Source of the DNA: Virgibacillus proomii | GTDB taxonomy: Bacteria > Bacillota > Bacilli > Bacillales > Amphibacillaceae | Reading direction: 5' to 3' | NCBI RefSeq assembly: GCF_018916875.1 | Contig: NZ_JAHLNO010000004.1 | Location: 124,001 to 188,000, forward strand | DNA length: 64,000 nucleotides | Shown here: positions 63,423-64,000 of the stretch, piece after piece | How positions within the stretch are numbered: the first letter of the stretch is position 1 | How the letters are laid out: each line of letters starts with the position of its first letter | Position numbers and translations under genes: made by a program | Notes under the pieces: model-generated | Told to the model about the DNA's origin: nothing | The model's database searches: none | The model's input: only the letters and a program-made list of their open reading frames with translations

Positions 63423-64000
63423 TCAATTTAAAAATTTCACAAATTCATTGACTGGTTTACGGTATCCGCGCAATCTTCTGGAGTTTTCCTTTTCCTTTCC
63501 AATTGTCATCATTAATACAATTTCATGTGTTTGCGGAATTTCCAAAAGCTGACGAACTTTCTTAGCATCAAAGCCAATCATAGGGCATGTATCCCAACCA
63601 CGATTTTTAGCTGCGAGCATGAAAAACATAGATGAAAGTGAAGCATTGCGAATTGCCTCTTCTTTCATAAATTGTTCGCCTCTTCTTTCATAAAAAGAAT
63701 AGTTTTCTTTAATCATCTTATTCAACTCAAATTCAGTCAACATGCCAAGAGCAACCATTCCTTGATGTAATCTTTCCGTTTGTTTATAAGCATAACGATC
63801 ACCTGTTACAATAATAACTCCTGATGCAGTATGAACTTTATATTGCCCGTAGGCAGCTTCCATTATTTGTTCTTTTAGTTCAGGATTTGTAATAACAACA
63901 TATTCCGTATGTTGTAAATTGTAAGCAGAAGGTGCCAGTTTAACATCATTAAAAATGGGTATTAAATCTTCCTCAGTAATTGGTATATTCGATAAAAAGT
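63423..64000 (-). CDS. Nitroreductase family protein, 5' end beyond the window
   Basis: The frame is open from the stop at 63423 to the window edge, giving about 192 residues; the first few codons are missing. PITEEDLIPIFNDVKLAPSA and YNLQHTEYVVI form the FMN-binding start (the APSAxNxQ motif), then NASLSSMFFMLAAKNRGWDT and CPMIGFDAKKVRQLLEIP. FMN-dependent NAD(P)H reductase of nitro compounds or quinones. With doxX it resembles the mhqN-mhqP pair. Confidence 0.88.
   Translation of the reverse strand, partial: FLSNIPITEEDLIPIFNDVKLAPSAYNLQHTEYVVITNPELKEQIMEAAYGQYKVHTASGVIIVTGDRYAYKQTERLHQGMVALGMLTEFELNKMIKENYSFYERRGEQFMKEEAIRNASLSSMFFMLAAKNRGWDTCPMIGFDAKKVRQLLEIPQTHEIVLMMTIGKEKENSRRLRGYRKPVNEFVKFLN

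Overview
The window is low-GC DNA from a spore-forming Bacillaceae bacterium. Evidence for this is sspI and gerE, AGGAGG-type ribosome binding sites, TTG and GTG starts, and gene blocks in the order known from Bacillus subtilis (rpmI-rplT-ysdA-ysdB-ysdC, rlmP-pheS-pheT-rnhC-zapA-cvpA-polX-mutS2-yshE, lcfA-fadR-fadB-etfB-etfA-trxA-uvrC-yslB-sdhCAB-ysmA-gerE). A halotolerant genus such as Oceanobacillus or Virgibacillus would fit, but that is a guess.

Left part (1-39.6 kb) is mostly conserved core: ribosomal proteins, dUTPase, M42 peptidase, a four-gene ABC-2 exporter operon on the minus strand, a T-box-controlled pheST operon, cell division and DNA repair genes, a FadR-controlled fatty-acid degradation operon that delivers electrons to EtfAB, thioredoxin, UvrC and succinate dehydrogenase.

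Right part (39.6-64 kb) is accessory and decaying. From 39.7 to 44.1 kb lies a stretch of broken genes (ABC ATPase, MetF/YitJ-like, thiolase, RpiR regulator) bracketed by an intact and a broken copy of ysmA, and holding two intact genes, one coding for a striking Asp-Ala repeat protein. Further right are a frameshifted IS3/IS150-type element, an ISL3 remnant, a glycerate-use operon (cdaR, gntP, glxK), a class A beta-lactamase behind BlaI-type operators, zinc-transporter remnants, a chitin-active LPMO with two chitin-binding modules, two acetyltransferases, a MarR/serine-hydrolase pair sharing a mirrored operator, and a DoxX/nitroreductase pair.

The least explained feature is a set of dispersed intergenic repeats. 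Family R1 (short form about 55-190 bp) has TTTAT at both ends and nested hairpins whose arms covary between copies. A long form carries internal units of about 60 bp. One R1 copy interrupts an acetyltransferase pseudogene; removing it with one TTTAT restores the reading frame across the join, so R1 is, or was, mobile. Family R3 (about 90 bp, five copies, all on the plus strand) and one GC-rich palindromic repeat with perfect 10-bp inverted ends add to this. No CRISPR array, rRNA or tRNA gene was seen.
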